Shown: positions 1-8,724 of the stretch, piece after piece
How the letters are laid out: the number at the start of each line of letters is the position of its first letter
Position numbering within the stretch: the first letter of the stretch is position 1
Source: Pectobacterium sp013449375
GTDB taxonomy: Bacteria; Pseudomonadota; Gammaproteobacteria; Enterobacterales; Enterobacteriaceae
Strand: one strand, 5' to 3'
Assembly (NCBI RefSeq): GCF_048593165.1
Contig: NZ_CP184271.1
DNA: 64,000 nucleotides
Made by a program: the position numbers and the translations under genes
Notes under the pieces: model-generated
Told to the model about the DNA's origin: nothing
Database searches by the model: none
Seen by the model: only the letters and a program-made list of their open reading frames with translations

Positions 1-1120
1 TGAGTTTAAGGGGGGCTGTGTTATCGCCGCCATCCCGAGTCGCATGATAGGATAACGTGTCATAACCTAGCCCACCATCAATAAGCGCACTGCCGGGGAT
101 AAGCCCTAAATAGGTCGTAGGGACGCCAAGGATATGGTCATTTCCTATACCTGCATGCACGATGTAATTAAGATAGTTTGCTCTATCACCTATCCAAAAA
201 TCCTTATAATCATCGTCGCCTTGACTACCAGAAGAGAACCCTAAACTTGTAGTTTGAAACAAAAATTTATCATAAGGTAATTTATTACCGGCTAAAAACG
301 AATGATCGACTGGCAGCGCGTAGGTTGTGCTAATAAAATTATTGGTTTGTTCGATAATTTCTTGCTGTGATTTATCGACGTTTTCAAAGCTACGAATGAC
401 AGCGTAAATAGCCTCTAATAAACTATAACTATCAATGGTTTCTTGATTGGCTTGTAATGCGGCGATCAAATCATAAGTTCCGCTATGCTCTTTTATGGTT
501 CGGTCTACAATACCGCTCCCCGTGCGGATTTCTGCATTAATTTCTTCTATGGTTAATAACCACTCTTCATAAAACCGATCATAGCCTAAGAAAGGGAAAA
601 GCATTGTGCCAGCCCAGCCTGTAAAGTCGCCTTCTGGATAAATGTCACCTTGAAATACCTTTCTGGCAGCTTCACCACCGTCTAATACACCTAGTCCTTC
701 TAATCCAGGTAGGAGTCCGCTATGGCTTAAGATGTTATCAACCAACTCGAACCCTATATTATTTGAAGCCTCATTGATTTTATTGTTAAGTATACTTAAT
801 TCGAGTTCGTTCAGCTCTCCATAACGTAATTCATACTGTATCTTAGTATAATTCCTAATGAAAACGGAGTATACGCTTGAGTCATTATTGACTTCACGAG
901 CGCCCTGTAACCACGTATAGACTTTAAAATATTCACCTGCATTTATGCTAGGTACAGGAAGATAACTGAGAATTTTATCATATAGCGGAACGGCGAGCGA
1001 CTTCGCTCCTGAACTTGCCAGAGCCGCCTGTTCAATAAGTAATTTTTCAAGCTCCTTTTGTTGGGGTTTTGATAAGATAAATCCACCATTTCCGTAATGG
1101 TATTCATAGGTAATCGCCAT
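1..1120 (-). CDS. RTX-like protein, N-terminal part (runs off window)
   Basis: An open frame runs without a stop from an ATG at 1118-1120 to the window edge, giving 373 codons. A GGAG ribosome site lies about 10 bases before the ATG. I do not recognise the first ~310 residues, which are acidic and mostly helical-looking with no signal peptide. Near residues 325-365 there are glycine/aspartate-rich nonapeptide-like motifs (GIGNDHILG, then IDGGLGYDTLSY), the calcium-binding RTX pattern, so the missing C-terminus probably holds more such repeats. RTX proteins are usually exported by type I secretion; no transporter gene is visible here. The gene starts 26 bases after an exported cysteine-rich protein gene and probably shares its transcript. 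Composition is A+T-rich compared with genes to the right, which suggests acquisition. Function could be toxin, adhesin or enzyme; it is not decidable from this part. Confidence 0.75.
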   Translation of the reverse strand, partial: MAITYEYHYGNGGFILSKPQQKELEKLLIEQAALASSGAKSLAVPLYDKILSYLPVPSINAGEYFKVYTWLQGAREVNNDSSVYSVFIRNYTKIQYELRYGELNELELSILNNKINEASNNIGFELVDNILSHSGLLPGLEGLGVLDGGEAARKVFQGDIYPEGDFTGWAGTMLFPFLGYDRFYEEWLLTIEEINAEIRTGSGIVDRTIKEHSGTYDLIAALQANQETIDSYSLLEAIYAVIRSFENVDKSQQEIIEQTNNFISTTYALPVDHSFLAGNKLPYDKFLFQTTSLGFSSGSQGDDDYKDFWIGDRANYLNYIVHAGIGNDHILGVPTTYLGLIPGSALIDGGLGYDTLSYHATRDGGDNTAPLKL

Positions 1121-1146
1121 ATATCTATCTCCATATTATATAAGGT

Positions 1147-1929
1147 TCAATTAGGGGCACTCTTCTTCCAGGGATAATCTTTAACCACGGCCTGTTCTAG
1201 TTCGGCTCTCAGATATTTATCAAAATTAATAACCTCAGTCAGCGGAAATTCCTTGGGTTTAAATTCATAGCGAAGGTTCACCGTAGGGAAAATTTTATAA
1301 CCGACTTTGCAGTCGGTCCCTCCAGAGATGGCAAACATACAAAAAATAGCGAGTCTCTGATTAAAAGGGGCGGAATATACCTCAGGATCAATCAGCCAGC
1401 TTCCTGCCTCCTCCACGTCATATCGATCTGGACGTGCAGGGTTTTTCTCATATAAACAGGCTGTCATGTTAGGAACCAGCCCTGTCTGTTTTGGCCGTGT
1501 TTCACACATTTTGTCGTAGAGCATGTGTAACCGAAATCCCCAATGATCCGGCGTTGAGCTGAATAGCTGAAATTTCCGTAATGGCCAGGCTTTGGGCCAG
1601 TCAGGACGATCTCCCAGCTTTCCGTTGAAATTACGGCTGAACAATAAACTTTGCTGACTGAGCGGATTGCCTTTACACCCGAGAGGCTCGCTAGGATCGG
1701 GTGGGAGTGGCAGGGTTTCACCATCGCGTAAAACAGGGTCGTGCAGGATACTGAGTTGATCGATAGAGATATGGAATACCGTATCCCGCAAGGCAACATA
1801 GGCTTTGCCCTCAGGGTCAGGAACGTGGCACTTTTGTGGATCAAACGTGAATGACGCTTCACTGCTCTGGCTAAAAGCAAGGCCTGAAAATAAAGTGGCT
1901 ACTTGAAGGGAAAATAATAATATTCTCAA
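1147..1929 (-). CDS. Exported cysteine-containing protein of unknown function
   Basis: This 260-residue protein starts with a clear signal peptide: a short basic start, a hydrophobic stretch, and likely cleavage near residue 20 (FSGLAFS/QSS). The mature part carries six cysteines, near residues 34, 84, 142, 156, 197 and 207, which fits three disulphides in the periplasm or outside the cell. The start is TTG at 1929: an AAGGAG site lies 9 bases upstream and an in-frame stop just before it excludes a longer protein. I do not recognise the family. It lies 26 bases upstream of the RTX-like gene, so it may be a partner of that protein (chaperone, immunity or co-secreted factor), but this is only inferred from position. 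Confidence 0.7.
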   Translation of the reverse strand: MRILLFSLQVATLFSGLAFSQSSEASFTFDPQKCHVPDPEGKAYVALRDTVFHISIDQLSILHDPVLRDGETLPLPPDPSEPLGCKGNPLSQQSLLFSRNFNGKLGDRPDWPKAWPLRKFQLFSSTPDHWGFRLHMLYDKMCETRPKQTGLVPNMTACLYEKNPARPDRYDVEEAGSWLIDPEVYSAPFNQRLAIFCMFAISGGTDCKVGYKIFPTVNLRYEFKPKEFPLTEVINFDKYLRAELEQAVVKDYPWKKSAPN

Positions 1930-2230
1930 CAGTCATCACTCCTTTGAATAGTCATCACATGTCAGTGTCAGCCATGTCAGCACTGCATTCTGTCTTCACT
2001 AATCATTCTTCCATACAAAATACAGTGTCTATTATTGGTAGCGCGATAGCGGTGGTGCGAGACATTAAAATTTGGCGAGGAAATCTATATGAAATAGAAG
2101 GGCTATCGCATAATCGATATATTCATATCATGATAATGATGCAAGAAACATTAATAAAACTTCATGATTGAATGAGATAGAATAATTAACAGAATAACCC
2201 AATTATAGTTATGGTTAATAGATGGATATA
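1930..2230. other. A+T-rich intergenic stretch, no supported gene
   Basis: This stretch lies between the exported-protein gene and the tpx terminator. It is strongly A+T-rich. A 75-codon plus-strand frame (1944-2171) has no convincing ribosome site and a low-complexity product, so it is not called. The promoter for the leftward pair of genes should lie here, but I cannot pick out clear -35/-10 boxes. Confidence 0.5.
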
Positions 2231-2263
2231 AAATAAAAAAACGGCTGCGCGAGCAACCGTTTT
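2231..2263 (-). terminator. Rho-independent terminator of tpx
   Basis: Arms 2238-2244 (AAAACGG) and 2257-2263 (CCGTTTT) pair, with a further TGC/GCA pair inside and a GCGA loop. Read leftward the hairpin is followed by a run of U residues. It sits 25 bases after the tpx stop codon. Confidence 0.85.
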
Positions 2264-2287
2264 CACGTAATTTCAGCGTAGCTTAGC

Positions 2288-2791
2288 TTATTTCAGAACA
2301 GCCAGTGCAGCGTCATAGTCTGGTTCAGTGGTGATTTCGTTCACCAGCTCGCTATGCAGCACGTTATCGTTTTCATCCAGTACGACAACCGCGCGAGCGG
2401 TCAGGCCTTTCAGCGCGCCATCGGCGATAGCAACACCGTAGTTTTCTTTGAACTCACCGCCACGCAGGGTTGACAGCACAACAACGTTGTTCAGACCTTC
2501 CGCGCCGCAAAAACGGGACTGCGCGAATGGCAGGTCAGAAGAAATACACAGAACAACGGTGTTATCCAGCTCAGAACCCAGTTGGTTGAATTTGCGCACG
2601 GACGTGGCACAAACACCGGTATCGATGCTTGGGAAAATGTTCAGGATTTTACGTTTGCCAGCATAGTTGCTCAGCGGGGTATCGGACAGATCTTTAGCCA
2701 CCAGCGTAAATGCCGGGGCTTTGCTTCCTTTGGCTGGGAATGACCCTGCTACTGGCACAGGATTGCCTTGAAAATGTACGTTCTGTGACAT
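2288..2791 (-). CDS. tpx: Thiol peroxidase Tpx
   Basis: This 167-residue atypical 2-Cys peroxiredoxin reduces hydrogen peroxide and alkyl hydroperoxides with electrons from thioredoxin. In E. coli it is described as periplasmic, yet there is no signal peptide here. The peroxidatic cysteine is C61 in the motif DTGVCATSVRKFN, the resolving cysteine is C95 (RFCGAEGL), and the third conserved cysteine is C82. Length and sequence match the enterobacterial family end to end. It lies next to mpaA on the same strand, with its own terminator. Identity is near certain. Confidence 0.97.
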   Translation of the reverse strand: MSQNVHFQGNPVPVAGSFPAKGSKAPAFTLVAKDLSDTPLSNYAGKRKILNIFPSIDTGVCATSVRKFNQLGSELDNTVVLCISSDLPFAQSRFCGAEGLNNVVVLSTLRGGEFKENYGVAIADGALKGLTARAVVVLDENDNVLHSELVNEITTEPDYDAALAVLK

Positions 2792-2870
2792 GTTTGCGTC
2801 CTTAATTACAGGTGATTAACACGCTGCTCAGTTTAGGGCAACATTAGCAACATTGGTATAAAAATTACGA

Positions 2871-3590
2871 TTAAAATTGCTGGCTTAGCAACGCGACCAT
2901 CGCTTTCAGGTAGCATTCGCTGGCGGCATCTGCCGAGATCGGCGGCAGCTCCGCAGTAATGCAGTGAAGCGAACGATCGGCGCACCAACTTCCGAACGAT
3001 CCTGGTGTGTCGTAACCCACACTCGACACTAACGGCAGCTCGCACTGCTGCGCCAACCATCGACCTAGTTCGGAACGATGTGGATCTTCAATGCAGGCGA
3101 GTGGCTCATGAAAAGAGACAACCCAGCGAGGATTAAGTTTCTCAATCAGCGTGCAAAGGGCTTTCGTTTCCGGTTCTGAACCTGCGGCTTCACCCGTGGA
3201 TAACTCGACATCGCGTTCATCTGCGGCGCTATTCCAGCGGTAGACGGTTTTCCCCGGCTGCCAGTTACTGGCTGGAAAATTGCGGTTGAGATCGACGCCG
3301 TTAGCGTTAGCGCGCAGTCCCAACTGACAACCATCCGGATTTACCGCAAGAACCACATGATGGCGGCGCTGTCCTGAAAAGAGGGTGCGCAGCGCGCAGG
3401 AAAGCGCCACTACCGCTGCGGTTTCATCGCCGTGCGTTCCGGCAATAATCAGTCCGCTCTCCGAGGGCGCTAGCTCGGCGGGGAAATACAGCAGCGGCGC
3501 GCCCAGCAGCGATTTCCCATACGGTTCGCCCAGCGACGGTAAATTGCCGCGTTGCTGGCGCGCCTGAAGAGGAATGATTGTATTTTCCAT
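2871..3590 (-). CDS. mpaA: Murein peptide amidase A (M14 zinc peptidase)
   Basis: MpaA is a cytoplasmic zinc carboxypeptidase that cuts the gamma-D-glutamyl-diaminopimelate bond of murein tripeptide during cell-wall recycling. The 239-residue product has the M14 zinc motif GTHGDE near residues 51-56 (H53 and E56 as ligands), the NPDG segment, NGVDLNRNFP, and a third histidine in VSFHEP. No signal peptide is present, as expected. It is divergent from mppA, which binds the same murein tripeptide for uptake, and lies 79 bases upstream of tpx on the same strand, the enterobacterial arrangement. Confidence 0.93.
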   Translation of the reverse strand: MENTIIPLQARQQRGNLPSLGEPYGKSLLGAPLLYFPAELAPSESGLIIAGTHGDETAAVVALSCALRTLFSGQRRHHVVLAVNPDGCQLGLRANANGVDLNRNFPASNWQPGKTVYRWNSAADERDVELSTGEAAGSEPETKALCTLIEKLNPRWVVSFHEPLACIEDPHRSELGRWLAQQCELPLVSSVGYDTPGSFGSWCADRSLHCITAELPPISADAASECYLKAMVALLSQQF

Positions 3591-3756
3591 GATACCGCCC
3601 TGTGATTACCTATGCATTTCATCATAAAAAAATCGACTCGGAGACGCAAACCGCGATGCGCGGCTGACAAATTACGGGGGTATCGCTGGATGATAGCGCT
3701 GATTTCTGACTATTATATTCTTCAATCAATTCATTACGCTTTCAGGTCAAATCATC

Positions 3757-5373
3757 ATGCACTATGGATATTCTGCATTTTATGCCGCGTTGATGGCGGC
3801 CATGACGGGCAATGCCGTCGCAGCGCAGGTTCCCGCGGGAACGGTTCTGGCTGAGAAGCAAGAAATCGTCCGCCATATTAAAGATGAGCCCGCATCTCTC
3901 GATCCGATAAAAGCAGTCGGGTTGCCCGAAGCTCAGGTGGCGCGCGATCTGTTTGAAGGGCTGGTCAATCAGGATGCGAAAGGGAATCTGGTTCCCGGTG
4001 TAGCGCTGCGCTGGCAGACGACCGATAACCGCACGTTTGTCTTTACCCTGCGTGATAATGCCCGCTGGTCTAACGGTGAACCCGTTACGGCAAAGGATTT
4101 TGTCTACAGCTGGCGTCGTCTGGTCACCCCTGAGAACAGCTCGCCGTTCGCCTGGTTTGCTCGACTGGCGGGGATTCAGAACGCCGAGCAGATTCTTGCG
4201 GGCAAACTGCCCGTCGATCAGCTTGGCGTGACGGCCGTCAATGATCACACGCTGAAAGTGCAGCTCAGCAAGCCTGTGCCTTATTTTGTCAGCCTGACAG
4301 CAAATTTCAGCCTGTTTCCGGTGCATCAGGCCACGATAGAGAAATTCGGGAACGACTGGACGAAGCCAGGCAATCTGGTTGGTAATGGCGCGTTTAAGCT
4401 GGATCAGCGCGTCGTCAATGAGAAGCTGGTGCTCACGCAGAATCCCTATTATTGGGATAACGCCCACACGCGCCTGACAAAGGTAACTTTTGTTCCGATC
4501 AATCAGGAATCGAACGCGACGAAGCGCTATCTGTCTGGGGATATCGATATCACCGAATCGTTCCCTAAAAACCTGTATCAAAAGCTGTTGAAAGACTTGC
4601 CCGGTCAGGTTTATACGCCGGATCAGCTCGGTACGTATTATTACGCGTTTAACACCCAGCGTGCGCCAACCAATGACGTACGAGTGCGAAAAGCGTTGTC
4701 TTACGCCATCGACCGTAAAGTGATTGCGGAAAAAGTATTGGGCACGGGGGAAAAACCGGCCTGGCACTTCACGCCGGATGTTACGGCAGGCTTCAAACCG
4801 ACGGAAAGTCTGTTGCAGCAGTATTCTCAGGATGAGCTGGATGCGCAGGCAAAAGCGCTGATGGCAGCGGCGGGCTATGGCCCCAATAATCCGCTGAAAT
4901 TATCGCTACTGTACAACACCTCGGAAAGCCACCAGAAGATCGCGATTGCCGTGGCGTCCATGTGGAAAAAAACGCTGGGAGTGGACGTCCGCCTGTCCAA
5001 TCAAGAGTGGCAAACCTATATCGACAGCCGCAACAGCGGTAATTTTGACGTCGTGCGAGCGTCCTGGGTAGGTGACTATAACGAACCGTCGACATTCCTC
5101 TCACTGCTGACGTCGCACCATAGTGGAAATATCGCGCGCTTTAAAAACGCGAATTACGATCGCGTCCTAGATGAAGCGGGCAATCAGACTAACCCGCAGG
5201 CGCTGAATGCGGACTATAACCGGGCAGAGCAGATTTTGATGGATGAAGCACCGATTGCGCCGATCTATCAATACACCAACGGACGCTTGATCAAACCGTG
5301 GGTGAAGGGCTATCCGATTACTAACCCAGAAGACGTGGCATACAGCCATATGCTTTACATCGAAAAGCATTAA
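3757..5373 (+). CDS. mppA: Periplasmic murein peptide-binding protein MppA
   Basis: This 538-residue OppA-type solute-binding protein (SBP family 5) binds murein tripeptide L-Ala-gamma-D-Glu-mDap and delivers it to the Opp transporter. A signal peptide of about 22 residues ends NAVA/AQVP. Family landmarks include the N-terminal EPASLDP segment, SNGEPVTAKDFVYSW, and the late DNY-like WVGDYNEPSTFLSLL segment. It could be called oppA from sequence alone; I choose mppA because it is divergent from mpaA and followed by zntB, matching the E. coli region, and no oppBCDF genes follow. The ATG has a poor ribosome site, but the signal peptide supports it. Confidence 0.85.
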   Translation: MHYGYSAFYAALMAAMTGNAVAAQVPAGTVLAEKQEIVRHIKDEPASLDPIKAVGLPEAQVARDLFEGLVNQDAKGNLVPGVALRWQTTDNRTFVFTLRDNARWSNGEPVTAKDFVYSWRRLVTPENSSPFAWFARLAGIQNAEQILAGKLPVDQLGVTAVNDHTLKVQLSKPVPYFVSLTANFSLFPVHQATIEKFGNDWTKPGNLVGNGAFKLDQRVVNEKLVLTQNPYYWDNAHTRLTKVTFVPINQESNATKRYLSGDIDITESFPKNLYQKLLKDLPGQVYTPDQLGTYYYAFNTQRAPTNDVRVRKALSYAIDRKVIAEKVLGTGEKPAWHFTPDVTAGFKPTESLLQQYSQDELDAQAKALMAAAGYGPNNPLKLSLLYNTSESHQKIAIAVASMWKKTLGVDVRLSNQEWQTYIDSRNSGNFDVVRASWVGDYNEPSTFLSLLTSHHSGNIARFKNANYDRVLDEAGNQTNPQALNADYNRAEQILMDEAPIAPIYQYTNGRLIKPWVKGYPITNPEDVAYSHMLYIEKH

Positions 5374-5495
5374 GTACCGTAGTCATACATTGAATGATGT
5401 GGCAATAAAGCCGGAGCGGTCGTGATGGCCGCTTCGGCTGGCAGAGAGCAACACCGATAGCAAAAGAACTGATAGCAAACCGTTGGAGGCGAGAC

Positions 5496-6479
5496 GTGGA
5501 ATCCTTGGCAGGAAAAGAGTTGCAACACAGCGGTGCGGTTCATGCGTATCAGTTGGATGGAAAGGGGGGCGTGACCCCGATTGGCGAGCAGGACGTGGTT
5601 AACAGCGAGAAACCCTGTTGGCTGCACCTAGACTCTACGTTGCCCGCCAGCGCGCGTTGGTTGAATAAAACGATGTTGGTGCCGGATAGCGTGCGCAATG
5701 CGTTGGCGGGGGAAAGCGTCCGCCCCAGAGTCACACGTTTGGGTGAAGGTACACTGATCACGCTACGCAGCATTAACCTAAATGCCAATGCGCGACCAGA
5801 TCAACTGGTGGCCGTTCGGGTATTCATTACCGACAAACTGATTATTTCTACCCGACGCCGTAAAGTTCTGGCTATCGATGAGATTCTCACCGACCTGAAG
5901 GAAGGTAACGGCCCGACGGACAGCGGCAGCTGGCTGGTCTCCATTGCGGAATCGTTGACCGATCATACCAGCGAGTTTATTGATGATTTGCATGAGAAAA
6001 TCATTGATCTGGAAGAAGATTTGCTGGAACAGAAGATTCCACCGCGCGGCGAGCTGGCGCTGATTCGCAAACAGCTTATCGTGTTACGCCGCTATATGAC
6101 GCCACAGCGTGACGTATTTTCGCGTATTTCCGGCGAAAAACTGCCTTGGATGCAGGATGACGATCGCCGCAGAATTCAGGAAATTGCTGATCGATTAGGG
6201 CGTGGTCTGGAGGATTTGGATGCCAGCATTGCGCGTACCACGGTGCTTTCGGATGAAATCACCGCGTTGATGACCGAAGCGATGAACCGCCGCACCTATA
6301 CGATGTCGCTGTTGGCGATGGTTTTCCTGCCGACGACGTTCCTAACCGGTTTATTTGGCGTCAACTTAGGGGGCATTCCCGGCGGCGATGCACCGTTTGG
6401 TTTTTTCACGTTCTGCCTGATGTTGGTGATATTGGTTGGCGGCGTTGCATGGTGGTTAAAACGCAGTAAATGGCTATAA
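5496..6479 (+). CDS. zntB: Zinc transporter ZntB
   Basis: ZntB is a CorA-family inner-membrane zinc transporter that works as a homopentamer. The 327-residue protein has a long cytoplasmic N-terminus, a helical bundle (about 160-260) and two C-terminal membrane helices. Between them is the signature GVN (FGVNLGGIPGG), which in ZntB replaces the GMN of CorA. The C-terminus ends in basic residues. The start is GTG at 5496 with a GGAGG site 7 bases upstream. fnrS follows downstream, as in E. coli. Confidence 0.93.
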   Translation: MESLAGKELQHSGAVHAYQLDGKGGVTPIGEQDVVNSEKPCWLHLDSTLPASARWLNKTMLVPDSVRNALAGESVRPRVTRLGEGTLITLRSINLNANARPDQLVAVRVFITDKLIISTRRRKVLAIDEILTDLKEGNGPTDSGSWLVSIAESLTDHTSEFIDDLHEKIIDLEEDLLEQKIPPRGELALIRKQLIVLRRYMTPQRDVFSRISGEKLPWMQDDDRRRIQEIADRLGRGLEDLDASIARTTVLSDEITALMTEAMNRRTYTMSLLAMVFLPTTFLTGLFGVNLGGIPGGDAPFGFFTFCLMLVILVGGVAWWLKRSKWL

Positions 6480-6547
6480 CGACTTGAAGCAAATGGGGGC
6501 GCCGATAATCGCAAACTGTCGCAAACGGCTAAAAAACCACGCGTAAA

Positions 6548-6561
6548 TTGAGCAATATCAA
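6548..6561 (+). promoter_or_regulatory. FNR site of the fnrS promoter
   Basis: TTGAGCAATATCAA differs from the FNR consensus TTGAT-N4-ATCAA at one position. Its centre lies about 42 bases before the start of the FnrS sequence and a TATCAT -10 box lies at 6587-6592. This is the class II layout in which FNR activates under oxygen limitation. Confidence 0.85.
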
Positions 6562-6596
6562 CATTTTTTACCCTGTTGTGCGGCACTATCATTCCC

Positions 6597-6716
6597 GCAG
6601 GTGAATGCAACGTCAAGCGATGGACGTTGCGCTCCATATTGTCTTACTTCCTTTTTTGAATTACTGCATAGCACAATTGATTCACACCATGCCGACAGTT
6701 TTGTCGGCTTTTTTTT
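6597..6716 (+). ncRNA. fnrS: FnrS anaerobically induced small RNA
   Basis: The sequence starting GCAGGTGAATGCAACGTC matches the E. coli FnrS RNA as I remember it, nearly base for base through the body, and ends in a stem GCCGAC/GTCGGC (6691-6708) with a run of eight T. FnrS is an Hfq-binding RNA made when oxygen is scarce; it represses mRNAs for aerobic enzymes such as superoxide dismutase and other oxidative functions. Its place just after zntB is also conserved. The last part before the terminator differs somewhat from E. coli, while the seed regions (5' end and the middle single-stranded part) look preserved. Confidence 0.93.
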
Positions 6717-6756
6717 GTCCTTCGATCCCACTCATGCCTGTTCATCCAAGCGACGT

Positions 6757-6778
6757 TGCCAAACGTCTTTGGCATTTT
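6757..6778 (+). terminator. Hairpin followed by TTTT downstream of fnrS
   Basis: A seven-base-pair stem, TGCCAAA/TTTGGCA, closes a CGTC loop and is followed by four T. It could act as a back-up terminator after fnrS. No gene needing it is seen between. Confidence 0.5.
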
Positions 6779-6830
6779 AGTGTCAGCGTTAAACCACCAC
6801 CCAAGGAGATTTAAAGTTGACAATAGAAAC

Positions 6831-6864
6831 GGTGGCGAAACAGCAACTGCTGCTGTTTGCCACC
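6831..6864 (-). terminator. Long hairpin after ttcA
   Basis: Arms GGTGGC-G-AAACAGCA and TGCTGTTT-GCCACC pair over 14 bases with one bulged G. It begins 42 bases beyond the ttcA stop. Read leftward it is followed by CGTTTCTATTG, a weak U tract, so termination is likely but not textbook. Confidence 0.55.
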
Positions 6865-6905
6865 GTGTTCAGTGTCTTAATACTATTCCTGACGAGATTT
6901 TGCGC

Positions 6906-7841
6906 TTATTTAATTTCCAGCACATCGAGGCGGGTGAGTGACGGCGCGTCTTCATCGTCTTCCGGTTGCCAGCCTACAGGCTGTAATGGCAATTCTTCGC
7001 GGTCGAATGCCAGATCGCCACCATCCACCACGTCACTGCCGTGACGAATACCCTTGAAATCAAACAGCGCATGATCGGCGAGATGAGACGGCACAACGTT
7101 CTGCATGGCGCTGAACATGGTCTCAATACGGCCAGGGTAACGTTTATCCCAGTCGCGTAGCATATCTTTAATCACCTGACGTTGCAGGTTTGGTTGTGAT
7201 CCACACAGGTTGCACGGAATAATCGGGTATTGGCGAGCTTCAGCAAAACGTTCGATATCTTTTTCACGGCAGTAGGCAAGTGGGCGGATAACGACATGTT
7301 TACCGTCATCGCTCATCAGCTTCGGCGGCATGCCTTTCAGTTTCCCGCCGTAGAACATGTTCAGGAACAGCGTTTGCAGGATATCGTCGCGGTGGTGACC
7401 AAGGGCGATTTTTGTTGCGCCGAGCTCCGTCGCAGTACGATACAGAATCCCGCGGCGCAGGCGTGAACACAGTGAGCAGGTGGTTTTCCCTTCTGGAATC
7501 TTGTCTTTCACGATCCCGTAGGTATTTTCTTCGACGATTTTGTACTCTACGCCGATGCTATCAAGGTATTGCGGCAGAACATGCTCCGGGAACCCCGGTT
7601 GCTTTTGATCCAGATTGACCGCAACCAGAGAAAAGTTAACCGGCGCGCTTTGTTGCAGATTGCGCAGAATTTCCAGCATGGTGAAGCTATCTTTCCCGCC
7701 GGACAGGCACACCATGATGCGGTCGCCATCTTCGATCATATTGAAATCAGCGATAGCTTCGCCGACGTTGCGCCGCAGGCGTTTTTGCAACTTGTTCAAA
7801 TTGTATTGTTGTTTCTGGTTAATGTGTTGATTTTCTGACAT
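6906..7841 (-). CDS. ttcA: tRNA 2-thiocytidine synthetase TtcA
   Basis: TtcA is an iron-sulphur, ATP-dependent enzyme that thiolates cytidine 32 in some tRNAs. The 311-residue product has the PP-loop SGGKDS at 47-52, and cysteine pairs CSLC (122/125) and CNLC (210/213) that hold the cluster. I chose ATG at 7841 (MSENQHINQ) because it aligns with the E. coli N-terminus; an upstream in-frame start at 7919 would add 26 residues without family support. The ribosome site is weak. The C-terminus is family-typical apart from a variable last 20 residues. Confidence 0.95.
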   Translation of the reverse strand: MSENQHINQKQQYNLNKLQKRLRRNVGEAIADFNMIEDGDRIMVCLSGGKDSFTMLEILRNLQQSAPVNFSLVAVNLDQKQPGFPEHVLPQYLDSIGVEYKIVEENTYGIVKDKIPEGKTTCSLCSRLRRGILYRTATELGATKIALGHHRDDILQTLFLNMFYGGKLKGMPPKLMSDDGKHVVIRPLAYCREKDIERFAEARQYPIIPCNLCGSQPNLQRQVIKDMLRDWDKRYPGRIETMFSAMQNVVPSHLADHALFDFKGIRHGSDVVDGGDLAFDREELPLQPVGWQPEDDEDAPSLTRLDVLEIK

Positions 7842-8142
7842 TTTATCTGTGCTCGTTGCAAAAAACGTTGCGGATGGAAAACGGTTCAGCGCAGACACCA
7901 ACACGGTCTGCACGATCATGGCGTGTATGGTACGGATTACAGCGACGAATACCAGATCGTTTTACAACGGTGTCATAACTTCGTGTTCGGCACCGATGGC
8001 TTCATGCTGTCAAGTTATGGCTCACCGTGCGCTTCATGTTGACTCTATGTGCTCTTTATTTTTGAAAATAAGAGATATTTCGGTGTATAAGCATCGTTTA
8101 GATTGAGATTGGTTGATGGCGTTATGAACTTAAGGAAGAGTT
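7842..8142. other. Intergenic region upstream of ttcA and the next gene
   Basis: This divergent region should carry the promoters of ttcA (leftward) and of the small membrane protein gene (rightward). I see no clear operator, hairpin or small gene in it. Confidence 0.4.
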
Positions 8143-8511
8143 ATGATTTTTGTTCGTTCAAAAAATATCAAAAGTCGCCACTGGCTGGCGAAAATTGCAC
8201 GAGGAGACTGCGGCGTAGAAGGTACATTTGGGCATCTTGCTATTGCTTTGCTTCTGGCTGTTATTGATCATCTTTTAGCCCCATATATTACAGACGGCAG
8301 TGTTAGTATGGGATACCTTGCGATAGCCGCTATGATTTTTTATGGCATTTATGTCGCTAATATTGGCATGGGATTTTGGCGTCTGGCGCGGAAACTATCA
8401 GGGGAGGTTAAGATATTTCTGCTGCGTATTTTAGCTGTTGGTTGTGTAATAGTGGGAATCTCGGCGATCTTTAATGGATTTATTATCGTCTTTGCGCTGC
8501 TGGTTTTTTGA
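8143..8511 (+). CDS. Small inner-membrane protein of unknown function
   Basis: The 122-residue product has an N-terminal basic segment and three hydrophobic stretches, at about 30-48, 55-75 and 92-120, so it is probably an integral membrane protein with three helices. No motif is recognised. The ATG at 8143 has a GGAAGAG site 7 bases upstream. It stands alone between ttcA and ydbJ, and I do not know a counterpart at this place in E. coli. It is likely a real gene because of the good ribosome site and well-formed hydrophobic pattern. Confidence 0.65.
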   Translation: MIFVRSKNIKSRHWLAKIARGDCGVEGTFGHLAIALLLAVIDHLLAPYITDGSVSMGYLAIAAMIFYGIYVANIGMGFWRLARKLSGEVKIFLLRILAVGCVIVGISAIFNGFIIVFALLVF

Positions 8512-8724
8512 GTATATAGATTTTTTTGATGAATCACCCATCAATATATATTTAAAGGAACTGCGTCAAAACGTCTTTGAGTGATTGACGTCTCTTTTAC
8601 CCTGTAGATGTGTTGCCGAAGTGCGGTGTGATAGATATAGTCCTCGTCTGAAAAATCCATTTGATAGGTATTGATGCCAAACGTGGCGTCAGAACCGACT
8701 ACTCATCCGACCCGAGGCCAAAAC

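Noticed and set aside
1944..2171. 75-codon plus-strand frame in the tpx upstream gap
   Set aside because: No ribosome site, histidine/serine-rich low-complexity product, A+T-rich DNA where chance frames are common.
3742..4767. 341-codon minus-strand frame opposite mppA
   Set aside because: Fully inside a recognised gene and without a ribosome site; product is arginine/isoleucine-rich as shadows usually are.
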